Assembly (NCBI GenBank): GCA_004282745.1
Contig: SHMT01000004.1
Span: forward strand, 62,001 to 126,000
DNA from: Candidatus Scalindua sp. SCAELEC01
Lineage (GTDB): Bacteria; Planctomycetota; Brocadiia; Brocadiales; Scalinduaceae
DNA length: 64,000 nt
Reading direction: 5' to 3'
A program made the position numbers and the translations under genes. Within the stretch, counting starts at the first letter, position 1. Every line of letters begins with the position of its first letter. The notes below the pieces were generated by a model that was given only the letters and a program-made list of their open reading frames with translations, was not told the origin of the DNA and did no database searches. Of the stretch, positions 53,852 through 61,836 are shown piece by piece.

Positions 53852-55204
53852 TTAGGCTCCAATTTCGGTTTGTATCGCATTTGCAATGTCGTTGGTTATT
53901 TTAGTAATATCATCTTTGTTCTCACCTTCAACCATCACTCTGCACATATCTTGTGTTCCCGAATAACGCACGAGTACTCTTCCTTTTTTTCCAAGGATTT
54001 TCTCTGCACAAGTGATTGCTTCATTTGCTTGTAAAGAGTTAATCTCCTTTTTCTCTCTTACTTCGATATTTGTGGTAACCTGCGGCAACGGTGTCATGCA
54101 TTTTGCTAATTCGCTTAACTTCTTTCCTTCTTCCTTAATGATCATGAGCAATTGTAAAGCGGAGATAATGCCGTCTCCGGTTGTGGTATTATTTGAAAAT
54201 ATGATATGACCTGACTGCTCACCACCTAAGACATACCCATTTTCTCTCATTGCCTCGATTACGTTTCTATCTCCCACGTTAGTCTTGACTACATGTATAC
54301 CATTTTCCTCCATTGCCATATCAAATCCTTTATTAGTCATTATGGTTACAGCAACACCGCTTTTCTCTAAGACCCCTTTTTTTTGCATGGAAACCGCACA
54401 TATTGCAATTATCTGGTCACCATCAATAGAATTTCCTTTTTCATCACACACGATAACTCTATCAGCATCTCCATCTAAGGCGATCCCAATGTCTGCCTTG
54501 ACTTTTTTTACCGTTTCCATCATGTTTTCTGGGTGCAACGCCCCACAGTTTAAGTTAATATTTAGGCCATCCGGTCTCTTATTCAGCACAACGACTTCTG
54601 CACCTAATTCACTAAATACTTGTGGAGCAGTACTGTAAGCTGCACCATTGGCGCAATCCAACACAATTTTTAACCCGGTAAGACTTGCACTCTTAATAGA
54701 AGATTTCGCAAACTCTATGTATCTTCCTTTTGCATCTTGCATCCTCTCTAATTTTCCGATTAGTTTGCCTCGTATTGATTCAGTTTCTGTCTCTCTATTA
54801 AAGACCTTATACTCTATTTGTTCTTCAAGACTGCCTGATAACTTCTGCCCGTCTGCCTGGAAAACCTTTATGCCATTATCTTCAGCAGGATTATGAGATG
54901 CGCTAATGACAAGACCGGCGTCAGCCCTTAATGACTTTGTTAAAAAAGCAATCGCAGCTGTTGGCAAGACGCCAAGAAGCAAGACATCAGCACCTGCGGA
55001 TAATAGGCCAGCGGTAAGTGCATTCTCTATCATATAGCCGCTTAAGCGTGTATCTTTTCCAATAAGAAACTTCATCCTTTTTTTTTCACCCTTTTCTTTG
55101 AAAATCGAGGCAATTACCTTTCCTAAAACAAGCATCACTTCCGGGGTTATTGGTGATTTATTTGCAACACCCCTGATTCCATCGGTTCCGAATAGTTTTT
55201 CCAT
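53852..55204 (-). CDS. glmM: Phosphoglucosamine mutase
   Basis: A 450-residue alpha-D-phosphohexomutase. GTDGIRGVANKSPITPEVML is the N-terminus, ISASHNPAEDNGIKVF holds the phosphorylated serine (about 102), LDGDADRV the magnesium loop, and GGEQSGHIIF the sugar-binding loop. RYSGTQDMCRVMVEG is the phosphate-binding C-terminus. It converts glucosamine-6-phosphate to glucosamine-1-phosphate. It forms a two-gene minus-strand operon with the GlmU-like gene, which starts one base after its stop. Confidence 0.95.
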   Translation of the reverse strand: MEKLFGTDGIRGVANKSPITPEVMLVLGKVIASIFKEKGEKKRMKFLIGKDTRLSGYMIENALTAGLLSAGADVLLLGVLPTAAIAFLTKSLRADAGLVISASHNPAEDNGIKVFQADGQKLSGSLEEQIEYKVFNRETETESIRGKLIGKLERMQDAKGRYIEFAKSSIKSASLTGLKIVLDCANGAAYSTAPQVFSELGAEVVVLNKRPDGLNINLNCGALHPENMMETVKKVKADIGIALDGDADRVIVCDEKGNSIDGDQIIAICAVSMQKKGVLEKSGVAVTIMTNKGFDMAMEENGIHVVKTNVGDRNVIEAMRENGYVLGGEQSGHIIFSNNTTTGDGIISALQLLMIIKEEGKKLSELAKCMTPLPQVTTNIEVREKKEINSLQANEAITCAEKILGKKGRVLVRYSGTQDMCRVMVEGENKDDITKITNDIANAIQTEIGA

Positions 55205-55359
55205 ATTTCTTTCTGTTTTAAATAGATGGTTATAATTGTGAATTTTTACTTCTTCCGGGTCTTATGTTCTTTCACAGTACATCTGGATAACAGGGTTGGT
55301 GGGTAAGTGTCGCTCACCTGTATGATACTGAACGCTCCGGTGAACAAAAAGCAGTTGAT

Positions 55360-56064
55360 TTATTTAAAAGGCTCTATTATTTCTACAGAATCCGGTAAAT
55401 CCAGCCTGAAAATATTATCGGATATCTCTCCGTTAATATTAATATTGCTTAAGGCTATAGTATTCACAATCTCACCATCGCTTTCGAATAGTTGGAATTG
55501 TGACGGGAGCCACTCAGTCTCTTTTATCCATAACAGAATTCGAGAATATTGAGATTCAGTTGTCTCTTTTGGTATTAACTCTAGGTGGTAGATTGTACCT
55601 GCTAAATTGGTTAAATCGTCAATGATCGTAATATCATACTTTTTTCTTATTTTATCTGCAGAGTACTCATAGCCAAGTTCGAAAAGGTCGACTTCCTGCG
55701 GCGCATTTATACCATCATCAATTTTGTATTTTTCTACCTGTTGTTCTTCCGGATGGTAAATCCACATATGTGCACCATCGAAAACATTTACCTCGTTTCT
55801 CGGAGGGAGAAAATGGATCTTCATTTTTTTTGGTTTCTTGTATTTGAGTGTTCCATGGGAGGTTTCAACAGAGTCAAGCAGGGAGATGTTTCTCGTATAT
55901 TGTATGTCCGCAGTCATGGTCTTTAGCCGTTCACTAGCATCCTCGATATATTGTAATATTTCATCCAGTTTGGTCTCATATTTCTCTTCACATGATAGGT
56001 TGTTTATGTGAATAATAAAAATGCAAAAAGAAAAACCAAGTACTTTGAAAATATCCCTCTTCAT
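55360..56064 (-). CDS. LolA-like outer-membrane lipoprotein carrier
   Basis: A periplasmic protein with a signal peptide (residues 1-25, SFCIFIIHINNLSC). The LolA/LppX beta-fold is suggested by TMTADIQYTRNISLLDSVET, GTLKYKKPKKMKIHF and MWIYHPEEQQVEKY. The start at 56064 is chosen because AAGAGGAGATG sits before it; an upstream ATG at 56091 in frame is less likely. It would carry lipoproteins or lipids to the outer membrane, consistent with a diderm envelope. It lies about 145 bases downstream of the HydG gene on the same strand. Confidence 0.75.
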   Translation of the reverse strand: MKRDIFKVLGFSFCIFIIHINNLSCEEKYETKLDEILQYIEDASERLKTMTADIQYTRNISLLDSVETSHGTLKYKKPKKMKIHFLPPRNEVNVFDGAHMWIYHPEEQQVEKYKIDDGINAPQEVDLFELGYEYSADKIRKKYDITIIDDLTNLAGTIYHLELIPKETTESQYSRILLWIKETEWLPSQFQLFESDGEIVNTIALSNININGEISDNIFRLDLPDSVEIIEPFK

Positions 56065-56208
56065 CAATTCATCTCCTCTTAATGAGTTCACATATTGTAA
56101 TCGGAAATTATTGTAGCACAGACAAAAAGGAAATGTAAGTATAATTAAGTCAATGCCTCTATTTTAATGCTTTTTCCTGTTTTCCAACCCACAAGTTGAA
56201 TCAACTTG

Positions 56209-57585
56209 TTATAAATAGAGATCTCTTTTACCTTGAAGAAGTAATTCCATATAGTCCGAAGTTGTTTTTCTGATATGTGGATCTTCAATTTTGTGAAGCT
56301 CGGAAGAGAGGAAATCCTTAATCTTTTGGGACGACTTTGGCATATGATCGAGAAGGTACTCCTCGAATGTGAGAAGAGCGTTTGGATGACAGAGTTTTTT
56401 TATCTCTCCTGGTTTCGCAAGGTCCATAAACTTCTCCCCAGTTCTACCCGAACGATAACAGGAGGTGCAGAAGCTCGGGAGAAACCCCATGGTAGCCAGA
56501 TTTTCTACCACTTCTGTAAGCGAACGGTTGTCAGATGTGTTAAATTGTCCAGGAGGATTACCACTGCCACTGTAACCTCCCGGGGCGGTCTTTGAACCGG
56601 CCGATATCTGTGATACACCAAGATGGAAGAGCTCATTTCGCAAGGATTCCTTCTCCCTTGTTGAAAGGATGATGCCCGTATAGGGAACGGCCAGTCTGAG
56701 AATTGCAACAATCTTTTTTAGTTCTCGGTCTGAAACTTGATAGGGGGGATGATTGGAAATTTCAGATCCGAAGGCGGGTTCAATTCGTGGGATTGAGATA
56801 GTATGCGGTCCTACTCCAAACCTTTCCTCAAGGTGCAGTGCGTGCAGGAGAATTGCAAGAACCTCAAATTTGTAATCATAGAGACCAAAGAGCGCCCCAA
56901 TACCCACATCGTCTATACCGGCTGTTTGAGCATCGTCGCATGCATGGAGCCGTTTCAAATAGTCAGACTTTGGCCCGCTGAGGTGCATTTTATTATACGT
57001 ACTCTTGTGGTATGTCTCCTGGAATAGCTGATAGGTACCAATACAAGCGCTCTTTAGCGTTTTGAAATCTTTCACTTCCATGGGTGCAACGTTCACATTT
57101 ACCCGTCTAATGGCGCCGTTTCCGACCTTAGTTTCATAGACGGTTTTGATAACTTCTTTTAAGTAATCAATATTGGCTGCTTGATCTTCTGCTGAGACAA
57201 GGAGTAACCGTTTGTGTCCCTGTGCGATGAGGGCCTTAGTTTCCTCCCGTACCTCATCTTTGCTCAGAATATGTTGGTTGCTATTTGAGGACTCTTGGCT
57301 AAAACCACAATAAAGACAGCGGTTTATACATCTATTTGACAAATAGAGTGGTGCAAACAGTACAAGACGGTTTCCGTAGATTGAACCTTTGATCTGTCTG
57401 GCAGTGGCAAAGATTCTGTTCAGTATGACCTCATCTTCACAATTGAGAAGGAGCGCCGCTTCCGCGGGATTTAGACCTTTTAATTCTAAGGACTTATGAA
57501 TGATAGTCTCAACACTTTGATTGGAAGGCGTTTGTGTTTCTTTCAAGATATCGAATATGTTGACTTCATTAATAAAGTTTTTCAT
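56209..57585 (-). CDS. hydG: HydG-type radical SAM tyrosine lyase ([FeFe] H-cluster maturase)
   Basis: This 458-residue protein has both iron-sulfur sites of HydG. The radical SAM motif CINRCLYC (C86, C90, C93) is present, and so is the C-terminal CTSCYRSGRTGEKFM with a third cysteine 22 residues later (CX2CX22C). Known HydG cleaves tyrosine and builds an iron complex carrying CO and CN. SAGSKTAPGGYSGSGN and FQETYHKSTYNKMHLSGP are conserved TIM-barrel parts. It follows the HypC-HydE fusion gene by 42 bases on the same strand, so the two should be co-transcribed. No HydF or hydrogenase is in the window. Confidence 0.9.
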   Translation of the reverse strand: MKNFINEVNIFDILKETQTPSNQSVETIIHKSLELKGLNPAEAALLLNCEDEVILNRIFATARQIKGSIYGNRLVLFAPLYLSNRCINRCLYCGFSQESSNSNQHILSKDEVREETKALIAQGHKRLLLVSAEDQAANIDYLKEVIKTVYETKVGNGAIRRVNVNVAPMEVKDFKTLKSACIGTYQLFQETYHKSTYNKMHLSGPKSDYLKRLHACDDAQTAGIDDVGIGALFGLYDYKFEVLAILLHALHLEERFGVGPHTISIPRIEPAFGSEISNHPPYQVSDRELKKIVAILRLAVPYTGIILSTREKESLRNELFHLGVSQISAGSKTAPGGYSGSGNPPGQFNTSDNRSLTEVVENLATMGFLPSFCTSCYRSGRTGEKFMDLAKPGEIKKLCHPNALLTFEEYLLDHMPKSSQKIKDFLSSELHKIEDPHIRKTTSDYMELLLQGKRDLYL

Positions 57586-57627
57586 ACCTGTAGCTTTTCT
57601 TTTAAAAAAAGTATCATCGTTCCCTAT

Positions 57628-58923
57628 CTATAAACCCAAATCAGTAGGAGCCCTTCCAATGGATCTCAGTAATAGTTGTGCTTCTGTTACCTGGTCTTCT
57701 AGGGAGATGTCGCCTCTTGCTCTGGACGGGTAAATATCGTAGAGAGCTGCAAAGTTTGTAGGTGTCAAGTTTAACATTACTGAATTTGCCCCACACAAAA
57801 GGGCCTGTCGTTTTGCTTTTGGGTATAAGGACTCTAGGGCCGTTGTCACCAGAATTTTTCCATAGGGGTCGATGAGTCGTAAAACAGAAAGGGCCTTGAG
57901 TATAGACCCTACATCCGGGGCTTTATACCCTGAAAGTGGCGTACCAGGATGCGGTATAAATGGACCAAAAGAGTACATATCAGCACCCAGCTCTTTTGCA
58001 AGCAGAAAATCGTCAATAATGGTTTCAACATTTTGTTGAGGAAGGCCTATCAGGCTGCCAGTAGCAATAAGGTAGCCAATATTCTTAAGGAGCTTGAGAT
58101 ACCTCATCCTCTCTTTTAAAGATGAATGGGGATGCAACTTTGCATAGAGAGCATCATCTGAAGTTTCAAATCTGAATAGGACAGCCCTTGCACCGGCTTC
58201 AAATGCCCGTAGATAAAATGCATCTTCTCTTTCTCCAACGCTGAGAAAAAGAAAAACCGGATAATGTTCCATTATCATTTTTATTAAATTCAAGATCTCT
58301 TTTGAGCTATAAGAGGGATCTTCACCCGATTGAAGTACGATTCCCTTAAATCCAAAACGTTCGACGGCATTTCCAACAATATCGCGAATCTGTTTGGGGG
58401 TGAGGCGATACCGGGTAAGGTTAATGTTTGATCTGTTTATGCCGCAGTATGCGCACTGGCACATGCAGTTATTAGAAAACTCAACAATTCCATGGACGCA
58501 ACAGGCATTACCCAAAAACTTTTGGCGTATGAAATTGGCTGATTTGTGTAGTACCTCCAATTCATCAAGATCTTCACTTAAGAGTAACCGCACTGCCTCT
58601 TCCCGAGAAATTGAGCCACCGTACGTCGCCTTAGAAATTATCTTGAGAAACCCTTTACTAATAGTTGTCTTGTCATGATGTAGTTTGGAAAGCCGAGTGT
58701 CTGTCTCTTTCAGCTCAAAGAATAGCTCTTTCCAGCTATCCAGGATCTCCTCGGCAAGTTTTTTCCCTATTTTCTGCACAACAAATCCTCCCTGTGCATA
58801 GACGTAATCACCTACTTGGAGGGCGTAAAAATCGTTTCGTGCTGTCCTCTCTTCTCCAAAATAATCTATGGTAATTAAATTATCTGATATACTTTTTACA
58901 TTTCCGGGAATAGCGTAGCACAT
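57628..58923 (-). CDS. HypC-HydE fusion: chaperone domain plus radical SAM maturase
   Basis: This protein has 431 residues. Residues 1-70 read as HypC/HupF: MCYAIPGNVKSI with the essential cysteine at position 2, then QVGDYVYAQGGFVVQKIGKK and a helix. The usual VHxGFA histidine is replaced by glutamine. After a linker (70-105), residues 110-431 are HydE-like: EFSNNCMCQCAYCG (C153, C157, C160), LQSGEDPSY, GSLIGLPQQNVETIIDD and FGPFIPHPGTPLSG. HypC carries the Fe(CN)2CO unit for [NiFe] hydrogenases; HydE processes the HydG product for [FeFe] hydrogenases. Joining them in one chain is unusual. The frame is continuous with no stop or gap between domains. Confidence 0.85.
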   Translation of the reverse strand: MCYAIPGNVKSISDNLITIDYFGEERTARNDFYALQVGDYVYAQGGFVVQKIGKKLAEEILDSWKELFFELKETDTRLSKLHHDKTTISKGFLKIISKATYGGSISREEAVRLLLSEDLDELEVLHKSANFIRQKFLGNACCVHGIVEFSNNCMCQCAYCGINRSNINLTRYRLTPKQIRDIVGNAVERFGFKGIVLQSGEDPSYSSKEILNLIKMIMEHYPVFLFLSVGEREDAFYLRAFEAGARAVLFRFETSDDALYAKLHPHSSLKERMRYLKLLKNIGYLIATGSLIGLPQQNVETIIDDFLLAKELGADMYSFGPFIPHPGTPLSGYKAPDVGSILKALSVLRLIDPYGKILVTTALESLYPKAKRQALLCGANSVMLNLTPTNFAALYDIYPSRARGDISLEDQVTEAQLLLRSIGRAPTDLGL

Positions 58924-58927
58924 AAAT

Positions 58928-58939
58928 AGTATTAATACT
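58928..58939. promoter_or_regulatory. Palindrome directly upstream of the HypC-HydE gene
   Basis: AGTATTAATACT is a perfect 12-bp palindrome lying four bases before the minus-strand ATG at 58923. No ribosome-binding site is visible there. It could be an operator or chance in AT-rich DNA. Confidence 0.25.
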
Positions 58940-59115
58940 CATTCAACATGTATCGATTTATAAATTTCTACACAAAAACACTCTAACCTACCATAATTCG
59001 CCACAACTTACCATCTCTCTGGAACTAGGTTAACCGGTTTTAACGGCTACACACCAGGGGCATATACCTGGTTTTGGTTAAAAATGTCAATGAGAATATG
59101 CAATACAGGTAGTTA

Positions 59116-59371
59116 GTGTCTGAACGAAAACCCTGTATTTGAGTGAAAAGTGCCCAGGTACACTCATCTCATAATGGTTTTCGGATAAAATCCGAGATAA
59201 AATTGAGCGAGTGTAACTGCAACCAAGATTTAGTTGCCGGTAAAACCGAAAACCAAATCGGTTTTAGTATACAAGGCGCGTAACAATTTCGTAACCGGAA
59301 CGTACAATTGTACTTGAGGAGTTCGAAATTTTTGCAGTAACGTAGTAGATGGGTAGTTTTCGTTCAAACAC
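59116..59371 (-). mobile_element. Composite MITE copy F (256 bp, with nested element)
   Basis: The outer ends are GTGTCTGAACGAAAAC and the complement of GTTTTCGTTCAAACAC. The flanks TAGTTA (59110-59115) and TAGTCA (59372-59377) differ by one base. At the GGTA/CAAGG position of the outer element a 109-bp inner element (59161-59269) is inserted with a duplicated TA. Subtype as copy A (GTACAATTGTAC core). Confidence 0.9.
59161..59269. mobile_element. Nested 109-bp TA-targeting element in copy F
   Basis: It begins CACTCATCTCATAATGG and ends CGGTTTTAGTA, bounded by TA on both sides (59159-59160 and 59270-59271), while uninserted MITE copies read GGTACAAGG across this point. The internal inverted arms include TTTTCGGATAAAATCCGAGA and ACCGAAAACC. 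It has no coding capacity. TA duplication is typical of IS630/Tc1-mariner relatives, which is inference here. Confidence 0.8.
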
Positions 59372-59533
59372 TAGTCAGCAGTTTTGGTATAACCAGAGGG
59401 TCTCTGTTCAGGTGTGGCGTATACAGTGAACAAAAAGAGAGCAAAAACAGGGGGAAAAGTGAACGCACGCAATAAAAAACACCCATTCCTCGCTACAAAT
59501 GGAATATTTCTCTGCGCTACAGTGAACTATTTA

Positions 59534-59789
59534 GTGCGTGAACGAAAACCCAGTGTTTGAACCGAAACTGCCCAGGTACACTCATCTCATAATGGTTTTC
59601 GGATAAAATCCGAGATAAAATTGAGCGAGTGTAACTGCAACCAAGATTTGGTTGCCGGTAAAACCGAAAACCAAATCGGTTTTAGTATACAAGGCGCGAA
59701 ATAATTACGTAACCGGAGCGTACTCAAGTACGTGAGGATTACGTCATTGTTGCAGCAACGCCGTAGATGGGTAGTTTCCGTTCAAACAC
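59534..59789 (-). mobile_element. Composite MITE copy G (256 bp, with nested element)
   Basis: A perfect 6-bp duplication TATTTA (59528-59533 and 59790-59795) flanks it. The outer part belongs to the copy B subtype (GTACTCAAGTAC core, ATTACGTCATTG arms). The nested 109-bp element sits at the same TA as in copies F and H and differs from that of copy F by one base only. It lies 162 bases from copy F in the same orientation. Confidence 0.9.
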
Positions 59790-60206
59790 TATTTAGGGTT
59801 CTGACGGAGTTGATAGGCGTATGGTATAAAAACAAGTAGGAAAAGGTGTGTATGGTTTAGTAAAAGAAATAAATTTAAAACAAACCTTATAATTACTCTC
59901 TCTTCCTCCTTCTCCCTGAACATCCTCCTGACACGTGTTCAGCTAAGAAAATTTGGCAATCACTGCCGGATTTCCTATAAGCGTTATGAGCTAAAAAGGA
60001 AAAGAATGTTATGACAAAACTTGCTAAAAACTTAACTAATTGAGCGCCATACACACCTTCTCCTTTCATTATACAAAAAAAACTGTTGATGTCAAATAGG
60101 AAAAAATAAAAAATTATGAAAAATATGTTTAAAAAAGAGTAGCACTTCTCATCTTCTTTCTCTTTACGTTACCCTTTTTAAGGCCTGTTTATCGAAGGTA
60201 ATACGC

Positions 60207-61340
60207 ATGATGCATTACACTTATCAAATTATTAGTTGCTTTTTCCTCGGGTATCCGATTAATATGTTAGCTATTATGAAAACAGAAACTGTATCTGAAA
60301 AAGAGGCACATTCAAATTTGCAATCAAAATCGAGGAACAGTGTCGGCCCCAAGAAGACTTTCAGGGACTCACTCTTTAAGGTCTCTTCCAACACAATTGG
60401 GAGAGGGACGACAAAATTCCTTTTTAAGCTGTACGATCTTGGAAGGTTTGATATCTTTGGAAAACCGCAAGGTGCCATTAGTTCGTTTGATATAACCAAC
60501 AGGTGCAACCTCCGTTGCAAGCACTGCTATTTCTATGCTCACGATTACGAATCTGAAAAAGAGCTCACGGATGATGAGTGGATTAATAAGTTGGAGGAGC
60601 TGAAGGAGACCGATTTTCCTTTTTATCAATGCTCGTGGATAGGGGGGGAACCGCTCTTGCGCAAAGAGCTGATAGAGCGATGCATGAAGTATTTTAAATC
60701 AAATCTGGTTGCCACAAATGGCACTATTCCGCTTCCCGATTGGCCCGATGTTAATTTTTATATTGCAGTCGACGGACCAGAGGAGATGCATGATGAGATA
60801 CGGGGAAAAGGCTGTTATGCCAAGATCAGGAAAAATGCAAACCGGCCTGATTTAAAGATAATTGTCTCCATGGTCGTCAATAAGATCAACTACACGGGGA
60901 TTGAACGATTTCTTGAAGATTGGGTAAATACTCCTGTAAAAGGGTGCCTATTCCAGATGCATACACCGGTGAAGGGGCTAGAGTATAATGACGAACTGTG
61001 GCCGGGGTGGGAATTACGGGACCAAATTGTCGATAAATTAATAGCACTAAAGGAAGAGAAATATGGTGATTTCATTGCCGTGCCAAGGTATGTTCTTGAG
61101 ATGATGAAGTCAGATACGTGTAAAGAGGTAACGACAAATTGCCTCTTTCGGCAAATATCTTTTTGTCTCGATCCGCAAGGCAATAGGAAGCGTCCTTGCA
61201 TGATGGGACCTTTGGCTGACTGTGAACGTTGCGGTTGTGTTTTGCCATTCCATCTTAAGGCATTGGAGGATAAAAAATTAATGTTCCGGGAAATGCTTAT
61301 GAATCTGAAACGTAAGGTTGGCAAAAAAGTTTTTAATTAG
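60207..61340 (+). CDS. Radical SAM protein with C-terminal cysteine cluster
   Basis: This protein has up to 377 residues. SSFDITNRCNLRCKHCYFYA (near residue 97) contains the CX3CX2C radical SAM motif, and SWIGGEPLLRKELI is the GGEP SAM-contact motif. The C-terminal FCLDPQGNRKRPCMMGP and CERCGC cysteines suggest an auxiliary SPASM-like cluster. The reaction is unknown. The N-terminal 60 residues are poorly conserved in appearance, and the start could be at 60207, 60264 or 60276. The stop TAG is completed by the first base of MITE copy H. It is flanked on both sides by composite MITEs in inverted orientation. Confidence 0.75.
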   Translation: MMHYTYQIISCFFLGYPINMLAIMKTETVSEKEAHSNLQSKSRNSVGPKKTFRDSLFKVSSNTIGRGTTKFLFKLYDLGRFDIFGKPQGAISSFDITNRCNLRCKHCYFYAHDYESEKELTDDEWINKLEELKETDFPFYQCSWIGGEPLLRKELIERCMKYFKSNLVATNGTIPLPDWPDVNFYIAVDGPEEMHDEIRGKGCYAKIRKNANRPDLKIIVSMVVNKINYTGIERFLEDWVNTPVKGCLFQMHTPVKGLEYNDELWPGWELRDQIVDKLIALKEEKYGDFIAVPRYVLEMMKSDTCKEVTTNCLFRQISFCLDPQGNRKRPCMMGPLADCERCGCVLPFHLKALEDKKLMFREMLMNLKRKVGKKVFN

Positions 61341-61595
61341 TGTTTGAACGAAAACTACCCATCTACTGCGTTACTGTAACAATTTCGTAATCCTCAAGTA
61401 CAAGGGTACGTTCCGGTTACAAAATTGTTACGCGCCTTGTATACTAAAACCGATTTGGTTTTCGGTTTTACCGGCAACTAAATCTTGGTTGCAGTTACAC
61501 TCGCTCAATTTTATCTCGGATTTTATCCGAAAACCATTATGAGATGAGTGTACCTGGACACTTTTCGTTCAAACACTGGGTTTTCGTTCAGACAA
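61340..61595 (+). mobile_element. Composite MITE copy H (256 bp, with nested element)
   Basis: Forward orientation, flanked by a perfect TAATTA duplication (61334-61339 and 61596-61601). The nested element is the exact reverse complement of the one in copy F and lies at the same TA. The right terminal base differs from other copies (CAGACAA). Its first base supplies the G of the stop codon of the radical SAM gene. Confidence 0.88.
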
Positions 61596-61836
61596 TAATT
61601 AGAAAACTGTTGCTGACCGCGCAATGCTTTGTGAATGTAACTCTGTAATACTCTTTTCTATGCCATATTTCAATAATCATTGTATACTATTGCGAACTTG
61701 ATAATGCAGTGTTTCCGTTCAAGCACTAGTTATGTTCGTCACGTCATGTAAAGAGATAACGCCTATCTTAATATCATCTAGTTGCCATCTATTCCTTCAA
61801 CTAATATTAGATACAGGTATTATTTCTCGATAGCAA
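61341..61836. other. Intergenic region with composite MITE and a solo MITE end
   Basis: The gap before the potassium transporter holds composite MITE H and a solo right-end remnant near 61708-61725 (GTGTTTCCGTTCAAGCAC, followed by TAGTTA). No gene is supported. Confidence 0.6.
61708..61725. repeat. Solo terminal remnant of the MITE
   Basis: GTGTTTCCGTTCAAGCAC matches the right terminal repeat of the MITE with one substitution and is followed by TAGTTA, a typical target sequence. The left part of the element is missing, so this is a deletion remnant or a chance match of about 15 bases. Confidence 0.5.

Larger units (their letters stand above)
58924..60206. other. Large divergent intergenic region with two composite MITEs
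   Basis: These 1,283 bases lie between the leftward HypC-HydE/HydG operon and the rightward radical SAM gene. They hold composite MITE copies F and G in the same orientation, separated by 162 bases. The rest is AT-rich with no supported gene. Promoters for both flanking units must lie here or inside the repeats. Confidence 0.6.

Noticed and set aside
59116-61595. Possible CRISPR array from repeated blocks
   Set aside because: The repeats are 256 bp, irregularly spaced, in both orientations and flanked by target duplications, so they are transposable elements and not a CRISPR array.
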